Of a stretch of 40,841 bases of DNA, positions 7,603 to 18,342 are shown in pieces. The stretch lies in contig JANRKF010000004.1 in the NCBI GenBank assembly GCA_033763575.1, positions 1 through 40,841 of the forward strand. Reading direction: 5' to 3'. The notes under the pieces were generated by a model. It ran no database searches. It was not told where the DNA came from and saw only the letters and a list, made by a program, of their open reading frames with translations. Source of the stretch: JANRKF01 sp033763575. Lineage in GTDB: Bacteria > Pseudomonadota > Alphaproteobacteria > Rickettsiales > SXRF01. Numbering within the stretch: the stretch's first letter is position 1; the number at the start of each line of letters is the position of its first letter. The position numbers and the translations under genes were made by a program.

Positions 7603-8892
7603 ATGGAAATCGAAGGAATCCCCCTTGAAAAACTGAAATACAGCCTGTTCCTGAGGCGGCGTTTCTTGCCCATTTTCCTTGCTACTTCATTGGGTTCCTT
7701 CAACGATAATCTGCTGCGCTCCGGGTTGGTGGTGCTCATCGCCTACGCCTCCATCAAAGGCATCACCCTGCCCGCCCGGCCTGAGATTCTGGTTACAATC
7801 TGCTCGGCATTGCTCGTCATTCCGTCATTGCTTTTTTCGTTCATTGCAGGACAGGTCGCCGATAAATTTGAAAAATCGCAGCTCGTCATCTTCACCAAAA
7901 TCGCCGAAGTGCTGATTATGGTCTGCGTTTATTACGGCTTCGCCACCCAGAATATCACCCTGCTGATGGTGATGCTGTTTATCAGCGGCACGCACTCGGC
8001 CTTTTACGGCCCCATCAAATTCAGCATCCTGCCGGAGCATCTCAAGCGCAATGAACTCCTTGCCGCCAACGGATTCATGGCCGGCGGCAGCTATCTCGCC
8101 ATCATGCTCGGCATGGTCACGGGCGGGTTGCTGGTGGAAATGCCCGGCAACGCCATCGGCACCGCTGCGGTTTCGATCGCCGTCATCGGGCTGCTGGCAA
8201 GCCTCAGGATACCCCACAGTAAACCGGCGCACCCCGAAATGGACGTAAGCTACAATATCTGGCGCGGCTCGATCAGCATGATCGGCTTCGCCACTAAAAA
8301 CAAGCGCCTGCTTTACAGCATCATCGCGCTCTCATGGTTCCTGATGATCGGCTCGGTCTATATGTCGCAATTTCCCAACTACGCGCAGGCGGTGGTGCGT
8401 GGCAATAACGAAGTGTATATTTTATTCCTCACCACCTTCACGGTCGGCGTCGCCATCGGCTCGCTGCTGTGCGACACGCTGCTGGAAGGAAAAATCTCCG
8501 GCAAGCTCACGCGCTGGGCCGCGCTTGGAGTCTCGTTGTTTTCCTACGGCATGATTATGCTCACCCCTGAACCTGTGCATGAAGGGCTGATGACGGCCGC
8601 CGAATATCTGGCCGACCAGCGCCACTGGCCGGTGCTGCTGTCGATGGTGCTGACGGCGGTGAGCGGCGGTATGTATATGGTGCCGCTTTATGCCGTGCTG
8701 CAATCGGAAACGCAATCGACCCACCGCTCGCGTGTGCTGGCCGCCAGTAATTTCAGCGATTCCGTGTTCATCACCTTTGCCGCGCTTGTGTCGGCGCTGC
8801 TGCTCTATTATGGTCTGGGTGTCAAAGACCTGTTCATCGTTCTTGCTAGCTTTAATTTACTGGCGGTCTGGTATGCGCGAAAAATCACTTAG
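7603..8892 (+). CDS. lplT: MFS transporter, LplT-like lysophospholipid transporter
   Basis: This 429-residue polytopic inner-membrane protein of the major facilitator superfamily opens with PIFLATSLGSFNDNLLRSGLVVL, the LplT-type first helix, and has FIAGQVADKFEKSQLVIFTKIAEV in the conserved loop after helix 2. LplT flips lysophospholipids inward for re-acylation by Aas, and here the aas-type gene follows with a 20-bp overlap, which fixes the functional assignment. GGTGAG precedes the ATG. A TATAAT at 7556-7561 lies upstream but I see no convincing -35 box. Confidence 0.88.
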   Translation: MEIEGIPLEKLKYSLFLRRRFLPIFLATSLGSFNDNLLRSGLVVLIAYASIKGITLPARPEILVTICSALLVIPSLLFSFIAGQVADKFEKSQLVIFTKIAEVLIMVCVYYGFATQNITLLMVMLFISGTHSAFYGPIKFSILPEHLKRNELLAANGFMAGGSYLAIMLGMVTGGLLVEMPGNAIGTAAVSIAVIGLLASLRIPHSKPAHPEMDVSYNIWRGSISMIGFATKNKRLLYSIIALSWFLMIGSVYMSQFPNYAQAVVRGNNEVYILFLTTFTVGVAIGSLLCDTLLEGKISGKLTRWAALGVSLFSYGMIMLTPEPVHEGLMTAAEYLADQRHWPVLLSMVLTAVSGGMYMVPLYAVLQSETQSTHRSRVLAASNFSDSVFITFAALVSALLLYYGLGVKDLFIVLASFNLLAVWYARKIT

Positions 8893-11002
8893 AACCATTC
8901 TGACTTTGCTGTTTAAGATTTTGTTCGGCGTGCGCGTGCGCGGCATGGAAAATTTTGCTGCCAGCGGCGACCGCGTGCTGATTATCGCCAACCACCAGTC
9001 ATTCCTCGATCCGCTGCTGCTTGCGGTATTCCTGCCGGAGAAACCGGCCTTTGTGATGAATTTGTTCCAGGCGCAGAAATGGTATTTCCGCTGGCTCAAA
9101 AAATTCGTGCAGATTTACGAAATAGACCCTTCGCAGCCGATGAGCATGAAGCGCCTTATGGTTGACCTCAAACATGGCGCAAAGGTGGTATTATTTCCGG
9201 AAGGGCGCATCACCACCACCGGCGGCATCATGAAAATTTACGATGGCGCGGCGATGATCGCCAATAAAACCGGCGTTTCCCTGCTGTCGCTCCATATTGA
9301 GGGCACCCAGTTTTCAAAATTTTCCCGGCTCGGCGGCAAGCTCAAGCAACATTGGTTTCCGCGCATCAGCATCACCTGTTTCCCACCGCTTAAATATGAT
9401 GGTGAGCGCCCGCTTACCAGCGATGAGATTTATGCATTGATGACGCACAACGCCTTTGCCGCGCAAAACCGGCACCGGCCGCTGCTCGCTGCATTGCTGG
9501 AAGCGCGCAGTATTTACGGAAAAAAACGGAATATCGCCTGCGATATAACGCGCATGGAAATGAGCTACCAGTCGCTTTTTACCCGCAGTTTTGTTCTCGG
9601 CGGGAAACTTAAACCGTATCTTGAAGGGCAGCAATATGTCGGTGTGCTGCTACCGAATTCGCTGGCGGTGATGGCAACCTTCGTCGCGCTGCAAATGCTG
9701 CAGAAAATCCCCTGCATGCTGAATTTTTCTTCCGGCAGCGCCAATATACTGCATGCCTGCAAAATCGGCAAAGTGAGTACCATCCTCACCTCGCGGGCCT
9801 TTGCCACCAAAGCGAATCTGGAACCACTCATAGAGGCGCTGCAGAAACAGCATGTGGTGATTTACCTGGAGGATGTGCGCTCAGCCATCACCGGCAGCGA
9901 TAAATTGCTTGGCGCGCTGAAAGCGATTTCGCCATCACTTGCATTGCGTTCGGTGCTGCGCGAAACCAAATCCTACGATCCGGCGGTGGTGCTCTACACG
10001 TCCGGTTCGGAAGGGATGCCAAAGGGTGTGGGGCTGTCGCATTCGAATATTCTGGCTAATATCTACCAATCTATCGCCCGGCTGGACCTCAACCCCTCCG
10101 ATAAATTATTCAACGCGCTCCCCACCTTCCACTCCTTCGGGCTTACTGTCGGCATGCTGCTGCCGATGCTGCGCGGCATCAGCACTTTCCTGTATCCGAG
10201 CCCGCTGCATTACCGGGTGATTCCGGAGCTTATATATGATACGGACGCAACCATCATGGTCGGCACCGACACCTTCTATCAGGGCTATTCCCATTATGCA
10301 CACGCCTATGATTTCCGCTCCATACGCCTCGCCGTCTCCGGCGCGGAAAAGCTGAAAGAATCCACCCGCCTGATGTTTGCTGAAAAATTCGGGGTATCGA
10401 TTATGCAAGGCTACGGCGTCACCGAATGCAGCCCGGTGATTTCCTGTAATACGCCGCTGTACCAGAAATCCGGCACGGTCGGCCTGTTATTCCCCGGCAT
10501 GGAATGGAAGCTGGAACCGGTCGAGGGCATCGCCAAAGGCGGAAAACTGCTCATCAAAGGCGCCAACGTGATGATGGGTTATATAAAAGAGGACCAGCCG
10601 GGCGTGGTGCAGCCCTGCGGCGAGTGGTACGATACCGGCGATATTGTCGATGTTGATGCAGCGGGCTACATCACCATCCTTGGCCGCGCCAAACGCTTCG
10701 CCAAAATCGCCGGGGAAATGGTGTCACTTGCGGCGGTCGAGGAGTTTATCGGGCAATTATTTCCGGAAGTCGCGCACGCCGCCATGGCCGTGCCTGAGGA
10801 GCGCAAGGGCGAGCAGGTGGTACTGATTACCGAGATCACTACCCTCACCCGCCAGCAGCTTGCAAGCGCCGCACGCGAGCATGGCTTCCCCGAAATCGCC
10901 CTGCCCAAGCACATTATAAGCGTAGAAACCGTGCCACGGCTGGGCAACGGCAAGATCGACTATATGAGTTTGAAAGAATTCTGCAAAACCAACATCGCCT
11001 AG
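8873..11002 (+). CDS. aas: Bifunctional acyltransferase / acyl-ACP synthetase, Aas-like
   Basis: This 709-residue fusion has the architecture of E. coli Aas (719 residues). The N-terminal PlsC-type acyltransferase has the HX4D motif at H41-D46 (NHQSFLD) and FPEGR at 108-112. The C-terminal adenylate-forming domain has TSGSEGMPKG at 376-385, GYGVTECSPV, the hinge-region WYDTGD, and a C-terminal LGNGKID lysine motif. It activates fatty acids and re-acylates lysophospholipids delivered by LplT. I start at the ATG at 8873 (MREKSLRTILTLLFK); the frame is open further upstream but overlaps lplT. Its TAG overlaps the stop of the convergent SGNH gene. Confidence 0.92.
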   Translation: MREKSLRTILTLLFKILFGVRVRGMENFAASGDRVLIIANHQSFLDPLLLAVFLPEKPAFVMNLFQAQKWYFRWLKKFVQIYEIDPSQPMSMKRLMVDLKHGAKVVLFPEGRITTTGGIMKIYDGAAMIANKTGVSLLSLHIEGTQFSKFSRLGGKLKQHWFPRISITCFPPLKYDGERPLTSDEIYALMTHNAFAAQNRHRPLLAALLEARSIYGKKRNIACDITRMEMSYQSLFTRSFVLGGKLKPYLEGQQYVGVLLPNSLAVMATFVALQMLQKIPCMLNFSSGSANILHACKIGKVSTILTSRAFATKANLEPLIEALQKQHVVIYLEDVRSAITGSDKLLGALKAISPSLALRSVLRETKSYDPAVVLYTSGSEGMPKGVGLSHSNILANIYQSIARLDLNPSDKLFNALPTFHSFGLTVGMLLPMLRGISTFLYPSPLHYRVIPELIYDTDATIMVGTDTFYQGYSHYAHAYDFRSIRLAVSGAEKLKESTRLMFAEKFGVSIMQGYGVTECSPVISCNTPLYQKSGTVGLLFPGMEWKLEPVEGIAKGGKLLIKGANVMMGYIKEDQPGVVQPCGEWYDTGDIVDVDAAGYITILGRAKRFAKIAGEMVSLAAVEEFIGQLFPEVAHAAMAVPEERKGEQVVLITEITTLTRQQLASAAREHGFPEIALPKHIISVETVPRLGNGKIDYMSLKEFCKTNIA

Positions 11003-11697
11003 GGCGGAGGCGGCATCACCAGCGCATTCTGGTTCTTCTTGGCCTGCTGCAATTCCTGCTCATAGACCTCATAGCGCCAGCGCAAACCGCTATCTACCAA
11101 TGGCAGCAAGCCCTCTACCATCACATCGACACCGGCGGTATTGGGGTGCTTTCCGTCGGCCATGGTGAGCGCCGCGTTACCTTCAATGCCGGCAATCGCG
11201 GAAGGGTAAAGCGGTATAGCGAACGAACGGGCAATGCTGTAAAAATAACTCGCCACCTCGTAGCTGTAATGTTCATGGATCCCTTCCGGCGCCGGTATAC
11301 CCACCAGAATGATATAGGCCTTGGTGTTTACCAGATCGGAGATGATGGTGTTGAGGTTGGAGGCAATCGCGCTTGCTATCACGCCGCGCTTGGTATCGTT
11401 ATAGCCGAGCTGAACGATAATCACATCCGGCAATTTCTGCGCCACCAATCCCGTTTCCTCCGTCGCGCTGGCGGTGGTCGCGTTTTCCTTGCTCATGTTG
11501 ATGACTTCGAGGCGGTCATAGCCGCTGGCGCGCAACCTGCGCTCCAGTTTGCTGGGGAATGCATCATTCGCCTGCAGCTGGTATCCTGAGGTAATGCTAT
11601 CGCCAAAAACCACCACACGGTAGTTCTTCTCCGCCCATGATTCCGCTGGACTTAAACATAAAAACACGAATAGAATGGCCGCCGGATAAATACGCAT
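10999..11697 (-). CDS. SGNH/GDSL hydrolase, TesA-like, exported
   Basis: This 232-residue esterase/lipase-type protein has a Sec signal (residues 1-22, ending ESWA). The catalytic Ser34 lies in FGDSITSG, block III Asn100 in LGYNDTKRG, and the Asp181/His184 pair in DGKHPNTAG, the TesA/arylesterase pattern. Block II, where TesA has a glycine that forms part of the oxyanion hole (NASISGDT), reads NMSKENAT, so that glycine is replaced by Asn. It is convergent with aas, the two TAG stops interlocking in a CTAG. A lysophospholipase or thioesterase role beside lplT-aas would make sense but is inference. Confidence 0.85.
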   Translation of the reverse strand: MRIYPAAILFVFLCLSPAESWAEKNYRVVVFGDSITSGYQLQANDAFPSKLERRLRASGYDRLEVINMSKENATTASATEETGLVAQKLPDVIIVQLGYNDTKRGVIASAIASNLNTIISDLVNTKAYIILVGIPAPEGIHEHYSYEVASYFYSIARSFAIPLYPSAIAGIEGNAALTMADGKHPNTAGVDVMVEGLLPLVDSGLRWRYEVYEQELQQAKKNQNALVMPPPP

Positions 11698-11730
11698 GAT
11701 ACCACGGAGTATAGCACAGGAGACGGTGTT

Positions 11731-12417
11731 TTGGCTTCAAAAAAAAGCATCATTGCTATAACTGTCATCACTGCATCTGCCCTGGTGATGCTGGGATCGC
11801 ATTATTCCAAAGAAAAGCAGATGAAACCATTGGTGGCCATGGGCGGCCAGATCGAACTTTTGGCGCCGGAAGCCGTTCCTGAGCCTGAATACAGGTATAT
11901 ACGCGGCAATTCCACCCAGCTTTCCTATATCGCCGACATGAAAGTGCCGCTAACACTGCCTAATGGCGTATTTTTAAGCAATGTGCGCGGTTTCGACGGT
12001 TTCTACCCGCTGCAAGGACAGATGGAGGTCGAAGGCCGCTCAATCAGCGATATTTTTATTGTCGACGAGAGCAAGCAGCTACACGGCGTGGCGGTCAACC
12101 AGCTTTTCCTCGATAAAACCGGCATGAAAATCGACGATAGGTTCTCGATGAACGGACGCAATTACGAACTGCGCGGCGTCATCAAATCGCTGCCCGATGA
12201 CAGCGGCAAGCAGATGAATGAAGAGCCGCTGCTCATGCTGCGGGATTATGCCGAGCGCGGCAACGGCATGTGGGAGATCGCAACCAAGCGCGGATTGCGC
12301 TACCGCATGATTAGCAAACGGCTTGCTCCAAGGCAGCTACAGCTTGATTTCAGCATGCGCTTTCCTAAAAGCACCACGGTCATAAAACTGGCAGATGCAG
12401 AAAAACAAGCGCCCTAA
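11731..12417 (+). CDS. Membrane-anchored protein resembling an isolated permease periplasmic (MacB-PCD-like) domain
   Basis: The 228-residue protein has one N-terminal hydrophobic anchor (residues about 6-24). Residues about 80-165 (VRGFDGFYPLQGQ, then FLDKTGMKIDDRFSMNGRNYELRGVI) read like the extracytoplasmic domain of YbbP/FtsX-type ABC permeases, where 'YPLYGEL...LGLKVGD...RVAGVI' is typical. No permease helices follow, so it is a stand-alone domain or a relic. The start is TTG, with AGGAGA at a proper distance, 33 nt from the divergent SGNH gene. It overlaps mutY by 23 bp. The domain assignment is by motif reading only. Confidence 0.55.
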   Translation: MASKKSIIAITVITASALVMLGSHYSKEKQMKPLVAMGGQIELLAPEAVPEPEYRYIRGNSTQLSYIADMKVPLTLPNGVFLSNVRGFDGFYPLQGQMEVEGRSISDIFIVDESKQLHGVAVNQLFLDKTGMKIDDRFSMNGRNYELRGVIKSLPDDSGKQMNEEPLLMLRDYAERGNGMWEIATKRGLRYRMISKRLAPRQLQLDFSMRFPKSTTVIKLADAEKQAP

Positions 12418-13378
12418 ACCCGCTGCATTCCACACCCGCTTGCAGCGCTGGTATGATGCGCAGGGACGGCATGACCTGCCGTGGCGCAATACGGATGATC
12501 CCTATAAAATTTATGTAAGCGAAGTGATGCTGCAGCAAACGCAGGTGGAAACCGTGCGCACGCGTTTTTATACCCCGTTCCTCAAGCGTTTCCCAACGCT
12601 CTCCGAGCTCGCTGCCGCTTCGGAACAAGAAGTGCTCTCGCTCTGGCAGGGGCTGGGTTATTACCGGCGTGCCGGGCATCTGCACGCGGCGGCAAAGCAG
12701 TGCGGCGGCAAACTTCCCAAAACGGCAGAAGGCTTGATGCAGCTCCCCGGCATCGGCAGGAATACCGCCCATGCCATTGCCGCTTTTGCTTACCATCACC
12801 CCGTTGCGGTGATGGAGGCCAATGTCAAGCGCGTGCTCTGCCGGATTTTTGCGATGCCGAATCCTTCGGAAAGCGAGCTGTGGGGAAAGGCGGAAATGTT
12901 GCTCAACCGTGCCGCGCCATTTGATTACAATCAGGCGATGATGGATCTGGGCGCGATGATATGCACCCGGCGCGCACCGAAATGCGGTGAATGCCCGGCC
13001 AGCAGCATCTGCGAAGGGAAAGGTAATCCTGAATCCTACCCGCAGGCCAAAGTTAAAAAGAAAGTGCCGGTGCGAAAACGTAATATTCTGGTGCAGGTAG
13101 ATGATCGCGGAAAATTCTCTGTCACGCCACGCAGCACAAAATTCCTGCAGGGACTTTATCATTTTACCGAGCAGGATACGCCCGCGCCGAAACATGCAAA
13201 AAAAATCGGTGAAATCGAGCAAAGCTACAGCCACTTTACCTTGCAGGCGGAGGTGTGGCTGGTGAAGTCCCGCAAAAAGAACGCCTATAGCCTCGCGCAA
13301 CTGCAAAAACTGCCGATGAGCATGGCGGAGAAGAAAATATTGCGGCTTCTCGCGCCGCATGGCACAAAGCGGGCATGA
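12395..13378 (+). CDS. mutY: A/G-specific adenine glycosylase MutY with altered active-site residues
   Basis: MutY removes adenine mispaired with 8-oxoguanine. The 327-residue protein has the helix-hairpin-helix LPGIGRNTAHAI, the acid E43 in SEVMLQQTQV (E. coli Glu37), and the [4Fe-4S] loop C190-x6-C197-x2-C200-x5-C206. A C-terminal NUDIX-like 8-oxoG-recognition domain follows. At the position of catalytic Asp138 (E. coli ILDGNVKRV) it has Glu141 (VMEANVKRV), and Asn123 replaces the conserved Ser120. Both changes are unusual for the family. It overlaps the genes on both sides, so it sits in a tight operon. Confidence 0.93.
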   Translation: MQKNKRPKPAAFHTRLQRWYDAQGRHDLPWRNTDDPYKIYVSEVMLQQTQVETVRTRFYTPFLKRFPTLSELAAASEQEVLSLWQGLGYYRRAGHLHAAAKQCGGKLPKTAEGLMQLPGIGRNTAHAIAAFAYHHPVAVMEANVKRVLCRIFAMPNPSESELWGKAEMLLNRAAPFDYNQAMMDLGAMICTRRAPKCGECPASSICEGKGNPESYPQAKVKKKVPVRKRNILVQVDDRGKFSVTPRSTKFLQGLYHFTEQDTPAPKHAKKIGEIEQSYSHFTLQAEVWLVKSRKKNAYSLAQLQKLPMSMAEKKILRLLAPHGTKRA

Positions 13379-14439
13379 GCACATCTTCGCAGATTATTAT
13401 CGCCGGTGGCGGGTTCGCCGGGTTCGCCTGCGCCAAGGCGCTGGCAGAGCGTGGCATTGCCGTCACGCTGCTCGAACGCAAAAGCGCGGCGGGCGTGGGG
13501 ATGCACACCACCGGCATCATCGTCAAGGAATGTGCGGAGGAATTCACCATTCCCGACGACATCGTCCGCAAGGTAACGAATGTGCGGCTTTTTTCACCGT
13601 CGCTGAAACATGTGGACCTTAAATCGTCGGATTATTTCTTCCTCACCACCGATACGCCGCGCCTGATGCAATTTTTAGCCAGGGAAGCCGCGTCCGCCGG
13701 AGCCAATATCATTTTCGACACCGCCTATGAAAAAAGCCAGATTGAAGGCGGCAAGGTGGTGGTCAATGGCGGTAAATTTGATTGCGATTTCCTGATCGGC
13801 GCCGATGGCCCGCGCTCCAAGGTCGCCGCCGATTACAATCTCGGCAAGAATACAGAATTCCTGCTGGGCGCCGAGGCGGAATATACCGGGCTCAACCTGC
13901 ATGACGACAATGCTTTTTACTGCTTCCTCGACCAGGAATTGGCGCACGGGTATCTCGGCTGGGTGATACCGGGCGTGGGCGTGGTGCAGGTGGGGCTGGC
14001 CCAGCGCATGCCCCGGCGGCCCGATATCGATGCGTTCGTAAGCCGCATGAAAAACATCTTCGATTTTTCACAGGCACAGGTGGCGGCAAGGCGCGGCGGG
14101 CTTATTCCCTGCGGCGGATTGGTGCGCCCGTTCGCGAATGAGCGCGTGATATTGCTGGGCGATGCGGCGGGCATCGTCTCCCCGCTCACCGCAGGCGGCA
14201 TCCACACCGCGCTACGCTATGGCCGCATCCTCGGCGAAACGCTCGCCGGATATATGCAGCATGGCGGCGATCATCCGGCAGCGCTGCTGGAAAAAATCTA
14301 TCCGCGTTTTTACCTCAAGCTGCTCTTGCGCAAAATCTACGAACATACACCGAACGGACTCATCGATTTCGGCCTCACCAACCCGCTGTTTTCGATCTTC
14401 GCACAGCAGGTATTTTACAAGAAAAAGCGGTTGAAATAG
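13375..14439 (+). CDS. FAD-dependent oxidoreductase, geranylgeranyl reductase-like
   Basis: The 354-residue flavoprotein has an N-terminal Rossmann motif (IIAGGGFAGFACAKAL), a middle FLIGADGPRSKVA block (the DG fingerprint) and a GDAAGIVSPLTAGGI FAD motif, the pattern of the geranylgeranyl-reductase/UbiH-like group A flavoproteins. The substrate is unknown; an isoprenoid or lipid is typical of the group. Its ATG overlaps the mutY TGA (ATGA). Base usage matches its neighbours. After its stop, GCGC...GCGC followed by a T-run (about 14,440-14,467) is a weak candidate terminator. Confidence 0.85.
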   Translation: MSTSSQIIIAGGGFAGFACAKALAERGIAVTLLERKSAAGVGMHTTGIIVKECAEEFTIPDDIVRKVTNVRLFSPSLKHVDLKSSDYFFLTTDTPRLMQFLAREAASAGANIIFDTAYEKSQIEGGKVVVNGGKFDCDFLIGADGPRSKVAADYNLGKNTEFLLGAEAEYTGLNLHDDNAFYCFLDQELAHGYLGWVIPGVGVVQVGLAQRMPRRPDIDAFVSRMKNIFDFSQAQVAARRGGLIPCGGLVRPFANERVILLGDAAGIVSPLTAGGIHTALRYGRILGETLAGYMQHGGDHPAALLEKIYPRFYLKLLLRKIYEHTPNGLIDFGLTNPLFSIFAQQVFYKKKRLK

Positions 14440-14574
14440 GCGCTTAAACATGCGCGCATTTTTTTTGAAAATTTACTGGCATGACCGGCATGTTTGCTCT
14501 ACTGTGGCTACCAAGAGCGCGTGATTGAAATCGCGCAGCACCCTTTCAAAAAGCCAGCAGATGAGGAGAAAATT

Positions 14575-15297
14575 ATGTTCCGCCGTAAAGAAGAAAGCCT
14601 TTTTGATAACGAATTTTCCGAAGAAACCGAATCTTTCGCTGTCGTACAGCCAACCGCAGCCAATGCGCCTTCGGCCCCTGTGGCGGCGGCAGCCGCACCG
14701 GCTGCGATTCCTTCTGCTGCACCTGCAGCGAGCAGCACATCGTCGGTGCAGCCCATCACCCGTCCGGCAGCACCAATGCCGCCGGTGGCTGCGAATTTCC
14801 GCACGAATACGCCGCCCGTTTCCACCGCATCTTCATCCGCTGTATCATCACCTGTTCCACGTCCAACCGAGGGTAAATCCATGACTCCTATCTCCGTACC
14901 AAGCGCCGTGCAAACCGCGGCACGTCCGAATAATCGCGTACTCACCGTCGGAAACGATATTTTGCTCAAGGGTGAAATCACCACCTGCGACCGCCTCGTT
15001 ATCGAGGGCAAAGTCGAGGCTACCATCAGCGATGTCAACACCGTCGAGCTGGCAGAGTGCGGCTCGTTCAAAGGCGCGGCCAATGTGGTCGATGCGCAGA
15101 TCAGCGGCCTGTTTGAAGGCGACCTCGTCGTCACCGGCCGCCTGGTGATTTATGCATCGGGCAAAGTGCGTGGCAATATCAGCTACGGCGAAATCGAAAT
15201 CGAACGCGGTGGCGAACTCTCCGGCACCATCAAGGCTGTAGGCGGCGCTTCCGGCTCGGCTTCCCTGCCAAAAGCACTGCAAAAAGCAGCGGCGTAA
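14575..15297 (+). CDS. Bactofilin family cytoskeletal protein
   Basis: This 240-residue protein has a central-to-C-terminal bactofilin beta-helix domain (residues about 120-215: VGNDILLKGEITTCDRLVIEG through GKVRGNISYGEIEIERGGEL). Bactofilins polymerise without nucleotide and scaffold cell-wall enzymes. The long N-terminal Ala/Pro/Ser-rich linker (residues about 25-115) is disordered-type. I choose the ATG at 14,575 (MFRRKEESLFDNEF), preceded by GAGGAG; the frame is open 27 codons further upstream without a ribosome site. Confidence 0.93.
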   Translation: MFRRKEESLFDNEFSEETESFAVVQPTAANAPSAPVAAAAAPAAIPSAAPAASSTSSVQPITRPAAPMPPVAANFRTNTPPVSTASSSAVSSPVPRPTEGKSMTPISVPSAVQTAARPNNRVLTVGNDILLKGEITTCDRLVIEGKVEATISDVNTVELAECGSFKGAANVVDAQISGLFEGDLVVTGRLVIYASGKVRGNISYGEIEIERGGELSGTIKAVGGASGSASLPKALQKAAA

Positions 15298-15327
15298 CGT
15301 TTTTTGAGCGCTACACCCCCGGATGGC

Positions 15328-16263
15328 ATGAACAGGCGTGAATGGCTGAAAGCGACGGCCGCCACTACCTTTTCTGCCACCGGGGGGTTGTCTGCCGCAG
15401 ATATCGCAGAAGTTCCCACAAACGCCATACAGATGGCCGTCAGATATGCCGCCGAGCATGACAGGATGTGGTCGGTCCTTTGCAATATTACCCAAAATGT
15501 TTTGCCCGGCATACAACCCGATGGCGCTGCCGAAGATATGCGCAATAAGGCGGAATATTATTATTCCTATCTCTATACTCTCCTTGATGCACAGCATTCC
15601 GGTGCATTGTCGGAATATGCAACCCACGTCGCAACGCTGCTGCAGGCGACGAGCGGCGCGCGGGAAGCATATGTCCGCGAAGGCTCCCTGTCTGAACAAG
15701 CGGGCGCGGATGCCATGCGACAGACAAACCGTGATATACTCAGAAAACAGTTGGCGGGTGTATCATCAGGTGAAGATGCGTTTGATGAAGTTGAACGTGA
15801 GTGGATAAGGAAGTGTGGGGAATGCCACCGCGATTTCAACGCAAAAGTGGAAGCGCTGGGTATCGATTACTGTAGCCCTGCGGGAGAGTTGTGCGACCCT
15901 GATTTTGTGGGGCAGGGCGTATTTCCCGCTGAGATTACCGCCGAAGCGATAAAGGCGAAGTTCGACGGTTACGTGCCGCAGATTGTACGCTATCTCTCTG
16001 AATGTCGAAAACTTCTCGGCGACGAGGCCACGGATAAAATAGCGAGCGAAACCGGCAGGGATTTTCCGTCCGCAGTGCAACAAGAGGCTGAGCAGCTACA
16101 GCATGTCGCCGTTGAATCCCCCATAGCAGCACATTTCCGGCAAACTTACGCGACGGATATCGAACCGAGGGACGAAGCGCATATTCCACTTTCTAAAGTA
16201 ACGGATGCACAATGGAGCAGCCGTTTGGTGCATGACGACCAGGGCAATAAGCTCACGAAATAG
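15328..16263 (+). CDS. Unknown protein with Tat-type signal and one CxxCH motif
   Basis: I do not recognise this 311-residue protein. It opens MNRREWLKATAATTFSATGG, a plausible twin-arginine signal. The rest is acidic and mostly helical, with C163-G-E-C166-H167 and further cysteines at 182 and 189. CxxCH is the heme c attachment motif, but a single copy in a Tat substrate may be coincidence or a metal site. An upstream TTG at 15,304 is possible, but the ATG at 15,328 puts the twin arginines at residues 3-4. It begins 30 nt after the bactofilin stop. Confidence 0.6.
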   Translation: MNRREWLKATAATTFSATGGLSAADIAEVPTNAIQMAVRYAAEHDRMWSVLCNITQNVLPGIQPDGAAEDMRNKAEYYYSYLYTLLDAQHSGALSEYATHVATLLQATSGAREAYVREGSLSEQAGADAMRQTNRDILRKQLAGVSSGEDAFDEVEREWIRKCGECHRDFNAKVEALGIDYCSPAGELCDPDFVGQGVFPAEITAEAIKAKFDGYVPQIVRYLSECRKLLGDEATDKIASETGRDFPSAVQQEAEQLQHVAVESPIAAHFRQTYATDIEPRDEAHIPLSKVTDAQWSSRLVHDDQGNKLTK

Positions 16264-16275
16264 CACGATAGATGG

Positions 16276-16303
16276 TTGACTCTCGGTGCGTGTGCACTAT
16301 CCT
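16276..16303 (+). promoter_or_regulatory. Predicted thiC promoter
   Basis: TTGACT (16,276-16,281) and TATCCT (16,298-16,303) are separated by 16 nt, directly after the preceding gene's stop. A start near 16,310 leaves a leader of only about 23 nt, too short for a thiamine pyrophosphate riboswitch, which usually precedes thiC. Confidence 0.55.
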
Positions 16304-16332
16304 CGCCGACTCACACAACCGAGGATGATCTT

Positions 16333-18306
<1,974 letters not shown>

Positions 18307-18342
18307 TATTATACATATAATAATATTGCAAATTAGCCATAT

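Noticed and set aside
12380..13384. Minus-strand frame of 334 codons opposite mutY
   Set aside because: It lies opposite an intact, motif-rich mutY and has no protein-like features.
15814..15828. Calling the Tat-signal protein a cytochrome c from its CxxCH
   Set aside because: A single motif without surrounding cytochrome features or a distal Met context is not enough; kept only as an observation.
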